A stretch of 64,000 nucleotides of DNA, taken from NCBI RefSeq assembly GCF_009832865.1, contig NZ_CP047130.1, forward strand, positions 2,604,001-2,668,000, read 5' to 3'. Below the pieces are notes generated by a model. That model saw nothing but the letters and a program-made list of their open reading frames with translations. It made no database searches and had not been told where the DNA came from. Origin of the DNA: Colwellia sp. 20A7 (lineage in GTDB: Bacteria > Pseudomonadota > Gammaproteobacteria > Enterobacterales > Alteromonadaceae). Position numbers and translations under genes: made by a program. Shown piece by piece: positions 9,008 to 19,045 of this stretch. Position 1 is the stretch's first letter. Every line of letters starts with the position of its first letter.

Positions 9008-9658
9008 TTAATTAGCCAACCATGAAGCAGAGATAAGTGTTTCATTACCTTTTTTTACTTTGCCTATAAACTTACTGTTAGCAACAATTCCCCCTACTCC
9101 CTTAGGAGTACCAGTCATTACAATATCACCGTCTTCAAGCGTAAAAAAACTGCTAAGTTGAGCTAGAATAGTATCCGGTTTATACATCATGAGTTCAACA
9201 CCGCCTGATTGCATCACTTTACCATCAATAATTAATTCTAATTGTAAGCTATTATCAATAGTATCAATCGCGACAAAATCACTAAATAACGCCGCGCCAT
9301 CAAACCCCTTAGCACGCTCCCAAGGTAGCCCTTTCGCTTTTAACCTTGCTTGCAAATCACGTTTAGTTAAATCTAACCCAAGAGCAACCGCAGTAAATTT
9401 TCCCTGCTCATTTTCACTTTTATGATTATTTTTTTGATTGTTTTTTTGATATAGGAAGCATAATTCAGCTTCATAGTGCAGTGGTTCTTGATGAAAAGAC
9501 GCTAACTGATCAGAAATAGCTGAATTAGGTTTTAAAAATACAATCATTTCATCTGGTATTTCATTCCCTAATTCGGCTATGTGAACAACATAATTACGAC
9601 CGATACAAATAACTTTAGAGGGTGTTATCTTCTTCCCGTCAAAATTTACTGTTTTCAT
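9008..9658 (-). CDS. Fumarylacetoacetate hydrolase (FAH) family protein
   Basis: 216 residues of the FAH/2-hydroxyhepta-diene-dioate isomerase fold, the YcgM/FAHD1 size class. Visible family marks are the RNYVVHIAELGNE start, the metal-binding EAELCF, the DLTKRDLQ segment, the substrate-loop KGFDG and the GTPKGVG motif near the C-terminus. FAHD1-type members act as acylpyruvate hydrolases or oxaloacetate decarboxylases using Mg2+; which reaction is catalysed here is not certain. A lysine/asparagine-rich insertion (about residues 75-85, NQKNNHK) in place of a short loop is unusual. It is separated from hda by 53 bp, with the hda stop upstream on the same strand. Confidence 0.85.
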   Translation of the reverse strand: MKTVNFDGKKITPSKVICIGRNYVVHIAELGNEIPDEMIVFLKPNSAISDQLASFHQEPLHYEAELCFLYQKNNQKNNHKSENEQGKFTAVALGLDLTKRDLQARLKAKGLPWERAKGFDGAALFSDFVAIDTIDNSLQLELIIDGKVMQSGGVELMMYKPDTILAQLSSFFTLEDGDIVMTGTPKGVGGIVANSKFIGKVKKGNETLISASWLAN

Positions 9659-9711
9659 CCTATTCTCTTGTAATTAAATTAATCTAAAGGGTTTATCGTT
9701 ATCAAGTAATA

Positions 9712-10431
9712 TTAAGCTATATTTAGAATATCTTTGATAAAAGGAATAGTTATCTTACGTTGCTCTCTAATTGAAGCTTTATCTAGCACATCCAATGAGT
9801 CAATTAAATTTGTCATCGCACGAGACAACCTATTGAGAAGAAAGGTTGCAGCATCATCACTGAGCATTAAACCACGTTTAGATGCTCTATATTGCAGCGC
9901 AGAAATCTTTTCATTATCATTTAATGGTTTAAGCTGCTCTGTTAACCCCCAACTTAAACGAGAAACTAAATCAGGTAATGTTAAACCTAATTGAACAGCA
10001 CTTTGATCACCACTAATTAATAAACTATTGTTCTGTTCTAAAACTCGGTTATACAGATCAAAAATAGCTTGCTGCCATAGCTCATTATTAGCAATTAATT
10101 GAATATCATCCAAGCAGATGAAATCAATTAGCTCTAAGCCGTCTAAAACTTCTACTGATAATTGTAATAACTCTGCACAAGATAAGCAGACAGACGTTTT
10201 ACCTAATTGAGAAGCATAAGCACTAGCAGAGTGTAATAAATGTGATTTACCAACACCTGTTAAACCAAACAAATAAAAACAGTTAGGTTGTTTAGAATTA
10301 GGTAACAAGGTATTTTCAACAAATAGAGATAATTGACTGACCACAGCACTATTTGATTCACTTAGGTAGCTATCAAAAATTTCATCGTCTGGGAGTTGTA
10401 CAGATAAAGCCAATTGCGCAGTTTTACCCAT
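9712..10431 (-). CDS. hda: DnaA regulatory inactivator Hda
   Basis: 239 residues from the ATG at 10431. This start overlaps the DUF2066 stop codon as TAATG and has GGAG 6 nt upstream, so I prefer it to the TTG at 10443. It is a DnaA-like AAA+ protein without a DNA-binding domain: Walker A GLTGVGKS, Walker B FICLDDIQ, and a sensor region typical of Hda. The N-terminal QLALSVQLPDDE contains the clamp-binding QLxLxV/L motif by which Hda docks on the beta sliding clamp. With the clamp it stimulates hydrolysis of DnaA-bound ATP after initiation. The coupling to DUF2066 and divergence from purM is the standard arrangement in Alteromonadales. Confidence 0.93.
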   Translation of the reverse strand: MGKTAQLALSVQLPDDEIFDSYLSESNSAVVSQLSLFVENTLLPNSKQPNCFYLFGLTGVGKSHLLHSASAYASQLGKTSVCLSCAELLQLSVEVLDGLELIDFICLDDIQLIANNELWQQAIFDLYNRVLEQNNSLLISGDQSAVQLGLTLPDLVSRLSWGLTEQLKPLNDNEKISALQYRASKRGLMLSDDAATFLLNRLSRAMTNLIDSLDVLDKASIREQRKITIPFIKDILNIA

Positions 10432-11636
10432 TACTTGCTCCAATTAAAAACTGGTACCAATATCCCTTCACCTTTTGGTGTAGGTGAATTGAATTGAGCT
10501 AAAGGGTCAATAATTTGAACAAGCGTATTATCAAGCTTCAACGAAGCCAGTAAAGCATCACTAGAACCAAGTAATTGAAGATTAAAGCGCCTTGCACTAC
10601 CTTTAGCACTAAGTAATGTTGCAGATTTTACTGCAGATAAATTATTTAAAAAATTAAATACGTCAACATAAGTCGCTAAGTTATCTATATTAGCAACTTC
10701 AATAACTAAGTCGTTCTGTTTAGCTGTAGATAAAGCATAACGTTGGTAAATTAACTCTGTTATGTCAGCCAAACCTTGCTCTAATAATTCTTGTGGATTA
10801 TCACCTAAATATTGTTGACTTAATTTTTGTTGTCCTTCAATAAGCCCCCAGTCTAATAAGCTCCAATCAAGCACATAATTATGGTTTTTTACTTTTGACT
10901 CTACACAAGGTAAAGCACAATCACTCGTTTCAACTTTAGCCGTGTCTGTATAATTGTCAGTATAGCTATCTGTAAGTAAACTTGAATTTGAAATTCTCAT
11001 TACAACAATTGCTTCAGCTAAATAACGATTCGACGCTTCTTTTATAGGCTGTTGGAAACGCCCCCATACATCACTAATGGTTAATTGATTAAAATCAGTT
11101 AAATCCATTAATGGCATAATAATAGGCAAGCCTCGTTGAATAGAAAATTCATTCACTTTATAAGGTAAAGTAGAAGAAGAGGAATTAGAGACAATACTAC
11201 GTTGTAACCCTTGCTCTTCAATTAACCAAAGTAATATTTGAGGTCGTAAACTACCCCATAAGGGTAAATTCGCTTGTTGAAATAACTGATTTATTTTTTC
11301 TTCATTGAAGCTAGCTAAAATAAATAATTGTTTTGTAGAGCCTAGCTGACCTTCAACCTTAATTGACTTTTCTTGGTATCGGTATTGATTTAGATAAGAA
11401 TCGAAATCTTTCAAAGATTGTTTGATAATTTCATTATCTAAAACGCTTTGTTCGCCACCTACTTTTAACATCACTGCAGCAAGTGCCTTTTTCAAAGCAT
11501 TAGCTCTATCACCACTGCTTTGTGATTTAATAGCAACACTGGCCTGATATAAATCTTTTATTTCAACCGCTTCAATGGTTATAGAAGATAAAATGGTAAG
11601 AATAACAAACAGTAAAAAATTAATTTTTTTGAACAT
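10431..11636 (-). CDS. DUF2066 domain-containing protein
   Basis: 401 residues with an N-terminal signal peptide (about 1-23, FLLFVILTILSSITIEA) and a predicted exported body. The DUF2066 core lies in the first 250 residues (KALAAVMLKVGG, then LWGSLRPQILLWLIEEQG, the most conserved stretch). The function is unknown; the family is consistently encoded next to hda and opposite purM in marine Gammaproteobacteria. Its stop overlaps the hda start by one base, so the two are translationally coupled. The gene is divergent from purM with about 280 bp between, which should carry both promoters. Confidence 0.85.
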   Translation of the reverse strand: MFKKINFLLFVILTILSSITIEAVEIKDLYQASVAIKSQSSGDRANALKKALAAVMLKVGGEQSVLDNEIIKQSLKDFDSYLNQYRYQEKSIKVEGQLGSTKQLFILASFNEEKINQLFQQANLPLWGSLRPQILLWLIEEQGLQRSIVSNSSSSTLPYKVNEFSIQRGLPIIMPLMDLTDFNQLTISDVWGRFQQPIKEASNRYLAEAIVVMRISNSSLLTDSYTDNYTDTAKVETSDCALPCVESKVKNHNYVLDWSLLDWGLIEGQQKLSQQYLGDNPQELLEQGLADITELIYQRYALSTAKQNDLVIEVANIDNLATYVDVFNFLNNLSAVKSATLLSAKGSARRFNLQLLGSSDALLASLKLDNTLVQIIDPLAQFNSPTPKGEGILVPVFNWSK

Positions 11637-11808
11637 ATTAAAAAAAACAAGCTATTTTGTAGGTCTGATTCTATCATAATCAAATCAATATACATATCTC
11701 TACAATCAATGCCTTGGCTAAAATCGTTACTAATTCTAGTCTAATCCTTACATAGAAGTGAATTAGGCAATGACTAAATAAAAAAATTGATTAATTAAGA
11801 TAAAGATT

Positions 11809-11837
11809 TTGAGTATATGTGCTTGCACTGGTAGAAT
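11809..11837 (+). promoter_or_regulatory. Promoter of purMN
   Basis: TTGAGT at 11809-11814 and TAGAAT at 11832-11837 are separated by exactly 17 nt, with TGG directly before the -10 (extended -10 character), about 75 bp before the purM start. No PurR-type palindrome (ACGCAAACG...) was found between here and the gene. Confidence 0.65.
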
Positions 11838-11917
11838 ACGCATCTTTTTAAACCTTAGTAAGTCTAAAATTTACGCTTATTTAGGTATTATTCTATCGGT
11901 AATTTTTGAGGTTTCCT

Positions 11918-12958
11918 GTGAGCGAACAAAAACAATCTTTAAGTTATAAAGATGCTGGTGTTGATATTGACGCTGGTAATGCCCTTGTTGAAAACATTAA
12001 AGGTGCAGTAAAACGTACTACTCGCCCTGAAGTTATGGGTGGTTTAGGTGGTTTTGGTAGTGTTTGTCAGTTACCTACTGGCTATAAAGAGCCTGTATTA
12101 GTTGCGGGCACAGACGGCGTAGGAACCAAATTACGTTTAGCAATTGATTTAGCAAAGCATGATACTGTTGGTATCGATTTAGTTGCTATGTGTGTTAATG
12201 ACTTAATTGTTCAAGGTGCAGAGCCATTATTCTTCTTAGATTATTACGCAACAGCAAAACTTGATGTTGCCGTAGCTTCTTCAGTAGTTGAAGGTATAGC
12301 AGAAGGTTGTATTCAAGCAGGTTGTGCTTTAGTTGGTGGTGAAACGGCTGAAATGCCAGGTATGTACCATCAAGGCGATTACGACATTGCAGGGTTTTGT
12401 GTTGGTGTTGCTGAAAAATCACGCTTACTTGATGGTAGTAAAGTGGCCGCAGGTGATCAGTTAATAGCATTAGGCGCCTCAGGTCCTCATTCAAATGGTT
12501 TTTCATTAATTCGTAAAGTATTAGAAGTTAATAATACTGATACAAGTGAATTACTTAATGGAAAAGCGATTAGCGAACATTTACTTGAACCAACAAAAAT
12601 TTATGTGAAGTCTGTATTAGCCTTACTTAAAGAAATTGATGTTCATGCGCTTTCACATATTACTGGTGGTGGTTTCTGGGAAAATATTCCACGTGTTTTA
12701 CCTGAAACAGCGCAAGCAGTGATTAATGGTGAAAGCTGGCAGTGGCCAGAAATTTTTAATTGGTTAAAAGAAAATGGCAATATCACTGAACACGAAATGT
12801 ACCGTACCTTTAATTGTGGTGTCGGTATGATTATCGTTGTTCCTCAAGATAAAGTTGAACAAAGCATTGAAGTTTTAACTGCCCACGGCGAAAAAGCTTG
12901 GCATATTGGCTCAATAGCTGACAAAGCCGACGGTCAAGAACAGGTTGTTTTTTCTTAA
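11918..12958 (+). CDS. purM: Phosphoribosylformylglycinamidine cyclo-ligase PurM
   Basis: 346 residues from a GTG at 11918, preceded by GAGG 6 nt upstream. This gives the usual family length (345 in E. coli), so an upstream in-frame TTG at 11906 is not the start. PurM closes the imidazole ring, converting FGAM to AIR with ATP in the fifth step of purine synthesis. Visible marks are [10 protein letters not shown] at the N-terminus, the glycine-rich GTDGVGTKL nucleotide motif, [11 protein letters not shown], and [12 protein letters not shown]. It is followed by purN 41 bp downstream, the usual purMN operon. The sequence looks intact. Confidence 0.97.
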   Translation: MSEQKQSLSYKDAGVDIDAGNALVENIKGAVKRTTRPEVMGGLGGFGSVCQLPTGYKEPVLVAGTDGVGTKLRLAIDLAKHDTVGIDLVAMCVNDLIVQGAEPLFFLDYYATAKLDVAVASSVVEGIAEGCIQAGCALVGGETAEMPGMYHQGDYDIAGFCVGVAEKSRLLDGSKVAAGDQLIALGASGPHSNGFSLIRKVLEVNNTDTSELLNGKAISEHLLEPTKIYVKSVLALLKEIDVHALSHITGGGFWENIPRVLPETAQAVINGESWQWPEIFNWLKENGNITEHEMYRTFNCGVGMIIVVPQDKVEQSIEVLTAHGEKAWHIGSIADKADGQEQVVFS

Positions 12959-12999
12959 GTTAGATACAAATCTAATAGTTAATTTTATAAGGAAAGCAA

Positions 13000-13656
13000 A
13001 TGTCTAGCCGAATAGTTGTACTTATTTCAGGCCGTGGCACTAATTTGCAAGCAATCATTGATGCTTGTAAATTAGGCGATTATCCTGGTTCTGTTGTTGG
13101 TGTGGTTTCAAATAAACTTGATGCTTATGGCTTAGTTCGTGCCAAAGATGCTGATATTGAAGCCATTGCGCTTTCACATAAAGGTTTTGAGAGTCGTGAA
13201 AGTTACGATCAGGCTCTAATCACTAAAATTGATAAGTTCTCTCCTGATATTATCGTACTTGCGGGTTTTATGCGTATATTAACACCTGCTTTTGTTCAGT
13301 ATTATCAAGGGAGATTAATCAATATCCACCCTTCTTTGCTGCCTAAGTATCAAGGTTTAAATACACACCAACGTGCCATTGATGCCGGTGATAAAGAGCA
13401 TGGTGTGAGTGTACATTTTGTTACTGAAAAATTGGACGGTGGTCCTGTTATATTACAAGCTAAAGTGCCTGTATTTGACGGTGATACTAGCGATGATTTA
13501 GCTGCACGCGTACATGAACAAGAGCATAGAATTTACCCTTTAGTCGTTAAATGGTTATGTGAAAATCGTTTAAGAATGGAAACTAAAGATAAAAATGAAG
13601 TAGCAATATTAGATAATAATATTCTCTCAATTTCAGGTTATGCGAACGACGAATAA
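13000..13656 (+). CDS. purN: Phosphoribosylglycinamide formyltransferase PurN
   Basis: 218 residues. PurN transfers a formyl group from 10-formyl-THF to GAR in purine synthesis. The N-terminal VLISGRGTNLQAII binds the GAR phosphate. NIHPSLLPKYQGLNTHQRAI holds the catalytic Asn and His, and EKLDGGPVI holds the catalytic Asp. Start ATG at 13000 with AAGGAAAG upstream. Second gene of the purMN operon, with a strong intrinsic terminator 7 bp after its stop. The C-terminus has about 20 residues beyond the usual end, of no recognised role. Confidence 0.97.
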   Translation: MSSRIVVLISGRGTNLQAIIDACKLGDYPGSVVGVVSNKLDAYGLVRAKDADIEAIALSHKGFESRESYDQALITKIDKFSPDIIVLAGFMRILTPAFVQYYQGRLINIHPSLLPKYQGLNTHQRAIDAGDKEHGVSVHFVTEKLDGGPVILQAKVPVFDGDTSDDLAARVHEQEHRIYPLVVKWLCENRLRMETKDKNEVAILDNNILSISGYANDE

Positions 13657-13662
13657 GCTGTT

Positions 13663-13700
13663 AGTATAAAGGTAGTTAATTTTTTACCTTTATACTTTTT
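13663..13700 (+). terminator. Intrinsic terminator after purN
   Basis: A perfect 12-bp stem, AGTATAAAGGTA at 13663-13674 and its complement at 13685-13696, followed by TTTT within a run of five T. It ends the purMN transcript, just before the DUF3108 gene's RBS. Confidence 0.85.
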
Positions 13701-13711
13701 CAGGATAAACC

Positions 13712-14509
13712 GTGCCAATAAAACACTCTCTACTTTTTTTACCTGCCCTTTTACTTATTTTGATATCTACTACTAGTATTGCCGATACTATTGAAAAAGT
13801 AGTCACTACTCATCAAGACAGTAATCAATATAAAAATATTATTCCTGAATTTACAGCTGAATATACGGTGTTACATAAGGCTGACCCGGTAGGTACTGCA
13901 GTTAGGTCATTAAGTTATCAAACTGATGGTAGTATTGATTATCATTATAAAACTTATGTTGAATGGCTTATTTTTTCACAAACTCGCAGTGAAACCTCAA
14001 TTCTAACAATAACAGATAACCAAGTAACACCACTACATTATAAATATAGTAGAGAAGGTACAGGTAAAGATAAACATTACGAGTGGCTTTTCCATGCATC
14101 AGAAAATAAAGCTGAAGATATTCAACGCAAAAGAGCGCACACAGTAGACTTCTCTAATAATCTACAAGATAAACTCAGCTATCACCTTCAACACAGGTTA
14201 AACCTAATAGCTGATGCCACACAAAAAACTTACACCTACTCGGTGATTAATACTGCAGGTTCAATTAAAGATTATATCTATGAGTATGATGGCGAAGAAG
14301 AATTGATTCTGCCGTACGGTTTAGTAAAAACCGTACGCTTTAAGCGTGAAATCAAAGACAAAGAACGTATTACTTATGCTTGGTTTGCCCCTGAACTCGA
14401 TTACTTATTAGTAAAACTGTACCAAACAAAAGCAGGAAATGAACAGTTTGAAGCCCAGCTTTCAGGCTATACGTTAAATGTAAAAACAGACAAAGGCATA
14501 GTAAAGTAG
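13712..14509 (+). CDS. DUF3108 domain-containing exported protein
   Basis: 265 residues from a GTG at 13712 (AGGA 7 nt upstream) that begins a signal peptide (about 1-24, ending near TTSIA). The body matches DUF3108, a family found directly after purN in many Gammaproteobacteria: FTAEYTVLHKADPVGTA near the start, and TYAWFAPELDYLLVKLYQTK near the end. Predicted to be a periplasmic or outer-membrane-associated beta protein; function unknown. The purN terminator lies directly in front, so it may be transcribed by readthrough or by its own promoter. Confidence 0.85.
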   Translation: MPIKHSLLFLPALLLILISTTSIADTIEKVVTTHQDSNQYKNIIPEFTAEYTVLHKADPVGTAVRSLSYQTDGSIDYHYKTYVEWLIFSQTRSETSILTITDNQVTPLHYKYSREGTGKDKHYEWLFHASENKAEDIQRKRAHTVDFSNNLQDKLSYHLQHRLNLIADATQKTYTYSVINTAGSIKDYIYEYDGEEELILPYGLVKTVRFKREIKDKERITYAWFAPELDYLLVKLYQTKAGNEQFEAQLSGYTLNVKTDKGIVK

Positions 14510-14542
14510 CAGAAACGATACTGAAAAAAATCTGGAATATAA

Positions 14543-14566
14543 GGATGACGACTTTACTCGTCATCC
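14543..14566. terminator. Hairpin between the DUF3108 gene and the YafJ gene
   Basis: GGATGACGA at 14543-14551 pairs with its complement at 14558-14566 around a 6-nt loop, between convergent genes. No T-tract follows, so it is only a possible terminator. Confidence 0.45.
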
Positions 14567-14644
14567 CATAAATAGCTCTATATCACGTCTTCTATATAGC
14601 GCTGCTTCTAAATAAATAAGTCGAGAGTTACCGCTAGTTTTTGA

Positions 14645-15430
14645 TTATTCTTTTCTACCACACGATATTGATTCACCCAATCGAAATAAATGCCAATCTC
14701 CGGCACTCATCTTATGCCAAGTTTCATCATCGGTCAGTGGTTTGGTTGCGATCACAGTAACAATATCTTTATCTGTCGTCTCTTGGTGGAAATCTACTGC
14801 CATTTCGGCATCAATTAAACTAGCTTTTCCAAAAGGTGCTCGACGTGTTATCCAATGTAGATTGTTAGAACAATAAGCAAATAAGCACTCACCATCGCTG
14901 ATAATAATATTAGCAACACCTAGGCTGTCAATTTGACTGGTTAATGTTGCGATAAATTCAAATAACACAACTGATGACGGCTCTTGCTCAGCGAACTTAA
15001 AATGAAGCTGGTCTAAAATCCAACAAAAAGCATGCTCACTATCAGTCGTTCCAATCGGTAAGTGCCATTTAATAGGCAATGCTTTTTGAAAATCATTTAA
15101 TTGCCCATTATGTGCATAAGTCCAATTTTTACTCCACATTTGTCTAATAAAAGGATGGGTATTTTCTAAACAAACACCACCTGAATTAGCTTGTCGAATA
15201 TGGCAAACTACAGACTCGCTTTTCATCGGATACTTTGTCACTAAATCGGCAATAGGCGAATGAGCACTCGGTTGTGGATCTTTAAAGCTACGACAGCCTT
15301 TACCTTCATAAAATGTGATACCCCAACCGTCTTTGTGAGGACCTGTATTTCCTCCTCGCTGCATTAAACCACTAAAACTAAAACAAATATCTGTTGGTAC
15401 ATTAGCTGACATAGCTAAAAGTTCACACAT
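14645..15430 (-). CDS. yafJ: Class II glutamine amidotransferase, YafJ-like
   Basis: 261 residues. The initiator Met is followed by Cys2 (MCELLAMSANVPTDICFSF), the N-terminal nucleophile of class II (Ntn-type) glutamine amidotransferases. Further family marks are HKDGWGITFY, CHIRQANSGGV and THPFIRQMWSKNWTYAHNG, which form the glutamine site. YafJ has no known synthase domain partner and its substrate is unknown; structural homologues release ammonia from gamma-glutamyl compounds. It is convergent with the DUF3108 gene and divergent from fadE; yafJ lies near fadE in E. coli as well. Confidence 0.9.
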   Translation of the reverse strand: MCELLAMSANVPTDICFSFSGLMQRGGNTGPHKDGWGITFYEGKGCRSFKDPQPSAHSPIADLVTKYPMKSESVVCHIRQANSGGVCLENTHPFIRQMWSKNWTYAHNGQLNDFQKALPIKWHLPIGTTDSEHAFCWILDQLHFKFAEQEPSSVVLFEFIATLTSQIDSLGVANIIISDGECLFAYCSNNLHWITRRAPFGKASLIDAEMAVDFHQETTDKDIVTVIATKPLTDDETWHKMSAGDWHLFRLGESISCGRKE

Positions 15431-15581
15431 AATTAACCTTAAAGAGAATCAAATAAAATAAAATTGAAAAGCAAAATAAAACCAATATAACCCAAACAAA
15501 TACTTGGTTATCTTGTTAATATAATCTATATATAGATTATACAATTACTTTTATTCAATGTAACAAAAACAAGGATATTTT

Positions 15582-18008
15582 GTGGATATTTTACTTTGGT
15601 TAATTTTAGCGCTTTCGCTTACTTGGTTTATGAGCTACTCGCGTGCTTCGCTATCATCATTTACTTTTGCATTTATGGGATTAATGGCTGTTGGTACTTT
15701 TTTCGATATTATCGGGTTTGTATCTTGGCTACTTTTTGCTGTGATTGCTCTTCCATTGAATATTGATAATATTCGCCAACAATTTATTAGTATGCCGTTA
15801 TTAACATTATTTAAAAAAATAATGCCAAAAATGTCGGAAACAGAACAACAAGCTATAGACGCCGGTACTACTTGGTTTGAAGCTGAATTGTTTCGGGGCA
15901 ACCCAAACTGGTCAAGGTTACATAACTATCCTCAACCTCGCCTTAGCGCTCAAGAAAAAGCATTCTTAGAAGGCCCTGTAGAAGAAGTATGTGGCATGGT
16001 TGATGAGTGGCAAACTACCCATGAAATTGCAGATTTATCACCAGAAGTTTGGCAATTCTTAAAGGATAATAAATTTTTTGCCATGATTATTAAGAAAAAG
16101 TATGGTGGCTTAGAGTTTTCTGCTTTTGCTCAATCAAGAGTATTGCAAAAATTAACAGGAGTAAGCTCGGTTCTTGCGAGTACTGTCGGTGTACCAAACT
16201 CTCTTGGTCCAGGTGAGTTATTACAAGAATATGGCACTAAAGAACAACAAGATTATTACTTACCACGTTTAGCTACCGGTGAAGAAATTCCGTGTTTTGC
16301 ATTAACAGGTCCAGAAGCAGGATCTGATGCAGGCGCAATTCCAGATACAGGTGTCATTTGTAGACAAGTATTCGAAGATAAAGAAGTATTGGGAATAAAA
16401 CTGAATTGGGACAAACGCTATATTACGCTTGCACCTGTTGCGACGGTGCTAGGATTAGCATTTAAGCTTGAAGATCCTGATGGGCTACTTGGCGAAACTA
16501 AAGAATTAGGTATTACTTGTGCGCTAATTCCTACAAATATGAACGGCATCACGATAGGCCGCAGACACTTTCCGCTTAATGTTCCATTTCAAAATGGTCC
16601 AACACAAGGTAAGGATGTGTTCGTTCCACTTGATTATATTATTGGTGGAAGTGAAATGGCTGGACACGGCTGGCGTATGCTGGTTGAGTGTTTATCTGTT
16701 GGCCGAGCAATCACATTGCCTTCAAATAGTGCGGGTGGAATAAAAACAGCTGCATTAGCTACTGGTGCTTATAGCCGAATTCGACGTCAATTTAAATTAC
16801 CTATTGGTAAAATGGAAGGTGTTGAAGAGCCTCTTGCAAGAATTGGTGGTAACGCCTATTTAATGGATGCTGTTACAACGTTGTCAACCGGCGCAATAGA
16901 TCTTGGCGAAAAACCGTCAGTTATTTCTGCTATTTCTAAATACCACTTAACAGAGAAAATGCGTTCATCTATCATTGATGCTATGGACATTCATGGTGGC
17001 AAAGGTATATGTATGGGACCTAACAACTATCTTGCTAGGAGTTACCAAGGTGCGCCTATCGCGATAACGGTTGAAGGTGCAAATATTCTGACCCGCAGCT
17101 TAATCATCTATGGTCAGGGGGCTATACGTTGCCATCCTTATGTTCTAGCTGAATTAGAAGCGGCCAATGAAAGTAACCCAGAACAAGCATTGAATGATTT
17201 TGACCACGCACTATTTGGTCATATTGGTTTCAGCATTAGTAATATAAGCCGTAGTTTATGGTGCTCTCTTACTGGCGCTCATTTATTACCTGCCCCGTTT
17301 AATGATGAAAGTAAACGTTATTACCAATTATTAACTCGCTTTAGTTCCAATTTAGCGATGCTTAGTGATGTTTCGATGTTGGCCTTAGGTGCAGATTTAA
17401 AACGCAGAGAGCGTATATCAGCACGATTGGGTGATGTATTAAGTCATTTATACCTAGCAAGTGCTTGTCTAAAACGTTTTAATGACGAAGGTAGACAAGC
17501 CGATGACTTACCATTATTGAAATGGGCTGTAGAAGATTCTTTATATAACATACAAGTCGCCATAGATGCTTTACTTAGCAACTTTCCGAATCGCTGGCTC
17601 GCATGTACATTAAGAGCTGTAATATTCCCGTTCGGTACTTGGCTAACTAAACCATCAGATCATTTAGACCATCAAGTAGCAAGCTTATTACAAACACCTT
17701 GCCCCGCCAGAGATAGATTAGGTAAATGGCAATATTTAACCAGAGATGGTAAAAATGTTTATGGTTTATTAGAACAAACATTAGAAGATATTATTGCTTG
17801 TGAGCCAATCTTTAAAAAAGTATGTGACGCTATTGATAAGAAATTACCTTTTTATCAATTAGATAATGCCGCTAAATTAGGGTTAGCTGCAAATGCTATC
17901 ACCGAAACAGAAGCACAGTTACTAATCAAAGCCGAAATAGGAAGAAAGGCTGTTATTAGTGTTGATGATTTTGATAGTAATGAGTTAGCAGCCTCAAAGT
18001 CTTCATAA
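15582..18008 (+). CDS. fadE: Acyl-CoA dehydrogenase FadE
   Basis: 808 residues (814 in E. coli) from a GTG at 15582 with AAGGA 6 nt upstream; no better start is available. The N-terminus has two or three hydrophobic segments (1-65), the membrane-associated extension peculiar to FadE. The acyl-CoA dehydrogenase core follows at about 115-540, with [18 protein letters not shown] for FAD/substrate binding and [17 protein letters not shown] near the active site. A C-terminal domain of about 250 residues (DUF1974 in family nomenclature) completes it. The enzyme performs the first FAD-dependent oxidation in fatty acid beta-oxidation. The gene is monocistronic, and no clear FadR operator was recognised upstream. 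Confidence 0.95.
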   Translation: MDILLWLILALSLTWFMSYSRASLSSFTFAFMGLMAVGTFFDIIGFVSWLLFAVIALPLNIDNIRQQFISMPLLTLFKKIMPKMSETEQQAIDAGTTWFEAELFRGNPNWSRLHNYPQPRLSAQEKAFLEGPVEEVCGMVDEWQTTHEIADLSPEVWQFLKDNKFFAMIIKKKYGGLEFSAFAQSRVLQKLTGVSSVLASTVGVPNSLGPGELLQEYGTKEQQDYYLPRLATGEEIPCFALTGPEAGSDAGAIPDTGVICRQVFEDKEVLGIKLNWDKRYITLAPVATVLGLAFKLEDPDGLLGETKELGITCALIPTNMNGITIGRRHFPLNVPFQNGPTQGKDVFVPLDYIIGGSEMAGHGWRMLVECLSVGRAITLPSNSAGGIKTAALATGAYSRIRRQFKLPIGKMEGVEEPLARIGGNAYLMDAVTTLSTGAIDLGEKPSVISAISKYHLTEKMRSSIIDAMDIHGGKGICMGPNNYLARSYQGAPIAITVEGANILTRSLIIYGQGAIRCHPYVLAELEAANESNPEQALNDFDHALFGHIGFSISNISRSLWCSLTGAHLLPAPFNDESKRYYQLLTRFSSNLAMLSDVSMLALGADLKRRERISARLGDVLSHLYLASACLKRFNDEGRQADDLPLLKWAVEDSLYNIQVAIDALLSNFPNRWLACTLRAVIFPFGTWLTKPSDHLDHQVASLLQTPCPARDRLGKWQYLTRDGKNVYGLLEQTLEDIIACEPIFKKVCDAIDKKLPFYQLDNAAKLGLAANAITETEAQLLIKAEIGRKAVISVDDFDSNELAASKSS

Positions 18009-18022
18009 TAAAATTGCATAAA

Positions 18023-18058
18023 TATAACGTTATAACAAAGTATTGTTATAACGTTATA
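18023..18058. terminator. Long perfect hairpin after fadE
   Basis: A 16-bp perfect inverted repeat (arms 18023-18038 and 18043-18058, loop AGTA) starts 14 bp after the fadE stop. Each arm also contains the palindrome ATAACGTTAT. There is no T-run, so it is either a terminator of unusual type or a protein-binding palindrome. Confidence 0.5.
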
Positions 18059-18214
18059 AATACCGTCACTATTAATTAGTTGTATATAACGTCTGTAGAA
18101 TAATATCCCCTTTCCCCCTAAAATAATCAAAAAATCAATGTAATAAATAGCTATAATCATTTATATATTAAGTGAAGCCTCTCTATTTAACTAATTAATC
18201 TCAAAGGTTTTAAA

Positions 18215-18607
18215 TTGTCTAAATCTAAACAAATCCCAACTGATTTTTTTGATATGTTACCAATTCCTATTGCTGTACTGGAGCTTAAGGATAATACGCT
18301 TAATCATCCTATGATTTACCTAAATAGTAGCTTTAATCGTACTATAGGTTGGAATTTAGACGATATACCTGATAAAGATCATTAGTGGGCAAAGGCATAT
18401 CCGGATCCAAATTATCAAAAAACGGCTGAAGATTTATGGGAGCTCTATATGGAATCGGCTAATTATAACGATGAGAGTTTTGCAATGATGACGGTGAATA
18501 TTACAACGAAGTATCATGGAGTTAAGCGCTTTAAAGTCCATACAGAGTTAAAAGGTGCGTTGATCGACGGATATTATGTTGTAGCATTTAAAGAAGTATA
18601 TGACTAA
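18215..18607 (+). pseudogene. PAS-domain protein gene with an in-frame TAG
   Basis: A continuous reading frame from a TTG at 18215 (AAAGG upstream) to a TAA at 18605-18607, interrupted once by TAG at 18383-18385. Conceptually 130 codons. The N-terminal part (TDFFDMLPIPIAVLELKD, then YLNSSFNRTIGW) is a typical PAS beta-strand/loop region. After the stop, WAKAYPDPNYQKTAEDLWELY continues in the style of PAS domains of Colwellia/Shewanella signalling proteins. The TAG precedes a TGG and probably replaces a tryptophan codon. Both halves retain good coding character, so the mutation looks recent, or a short second-half protein may be made. No output domain is encoded, so even the intact form would be a stand-alone PAS protein. 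Confidence 0.75.
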
Positions 18608-18748
18608 AAATAACACGGCAAGAATTAACTTGATGAATATCAAATTATAATATAGAAATATCTAACTCAAATCTAATATGAAATAGCACCTAAAATAGGA
18701 GCTTAACATATTAGACCTGAGCTAATACAGATATTGAACTAAAGGTAT

Positions 18749-19042
18749 TTAGTCGCTATTTCCATCTTCAACACGACTTTTTAACTTTTGACCTGGTCGG
18801 AAAGTAACAACTTTACGAGCAGAAATAGGAATATCCTCTCCTGTTTTAGGGTTTCGCCCTGGACGTTCGCTTTTTTGACGTAAGTCAAAATTTCCAAAAC
18901 CAGAAAGTTTGACTTGTTCGCCACTTTCTAATGTTTCGCGAATATCTTCAAAAAACATTTCAACCATGTCTTTTGCGTCGCGCTTGCTAAGCCCAACTTT
19001 CTCAAATAAATGTTCTGCTACTTCTGCTTTAGTAAGCGCCAT
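18749..19042 (-). CDS. ihfA: Integration host factor subunit alpha
   Basis: 97 residues, nearly the standard length of IhfA. It starts [22 protein letters not shown], and the DNA-bending arm region [12 protein letters not shown] with the [12 protein letters not shown] tail is characteristic of the alpha subunit. IhfA pairs with IhfB to bend DNA at specific sites, affecting recombination, replication and transcription. It begins 3 bp after pheT, the standard pheS-pheT-ihfA arrangement of Enterobacteria and relatives. No defects are seen. Confidence 0.97.
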   Translation of the reverse strand: MALTKAEVAEHLFEKVGLSKRDAKDMVEMFFEDIRETLESGEQVKLSGFGNFDLRQKSERPGRNPKTGEDIPISARKVVTFRPGQKLKSRVEDGNSD

Positions 19043-19045
19043 TGC

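Noticed and set aside
11906..11917. TTG at 11906 as purM start
   Set aside because: The GTG at 11918 has a properly spaced GAGG and gives the family length.
11637..11917. PurR operator upstream of purM
   Set aside because: No ACGCAAACGTTTGCGT-like palindrome could be found by eye.
18383..18385. TAG read as pyrrolysine
   Set aside because: No pyl genes or methylamine context; the codon stands where a Trp is likely.
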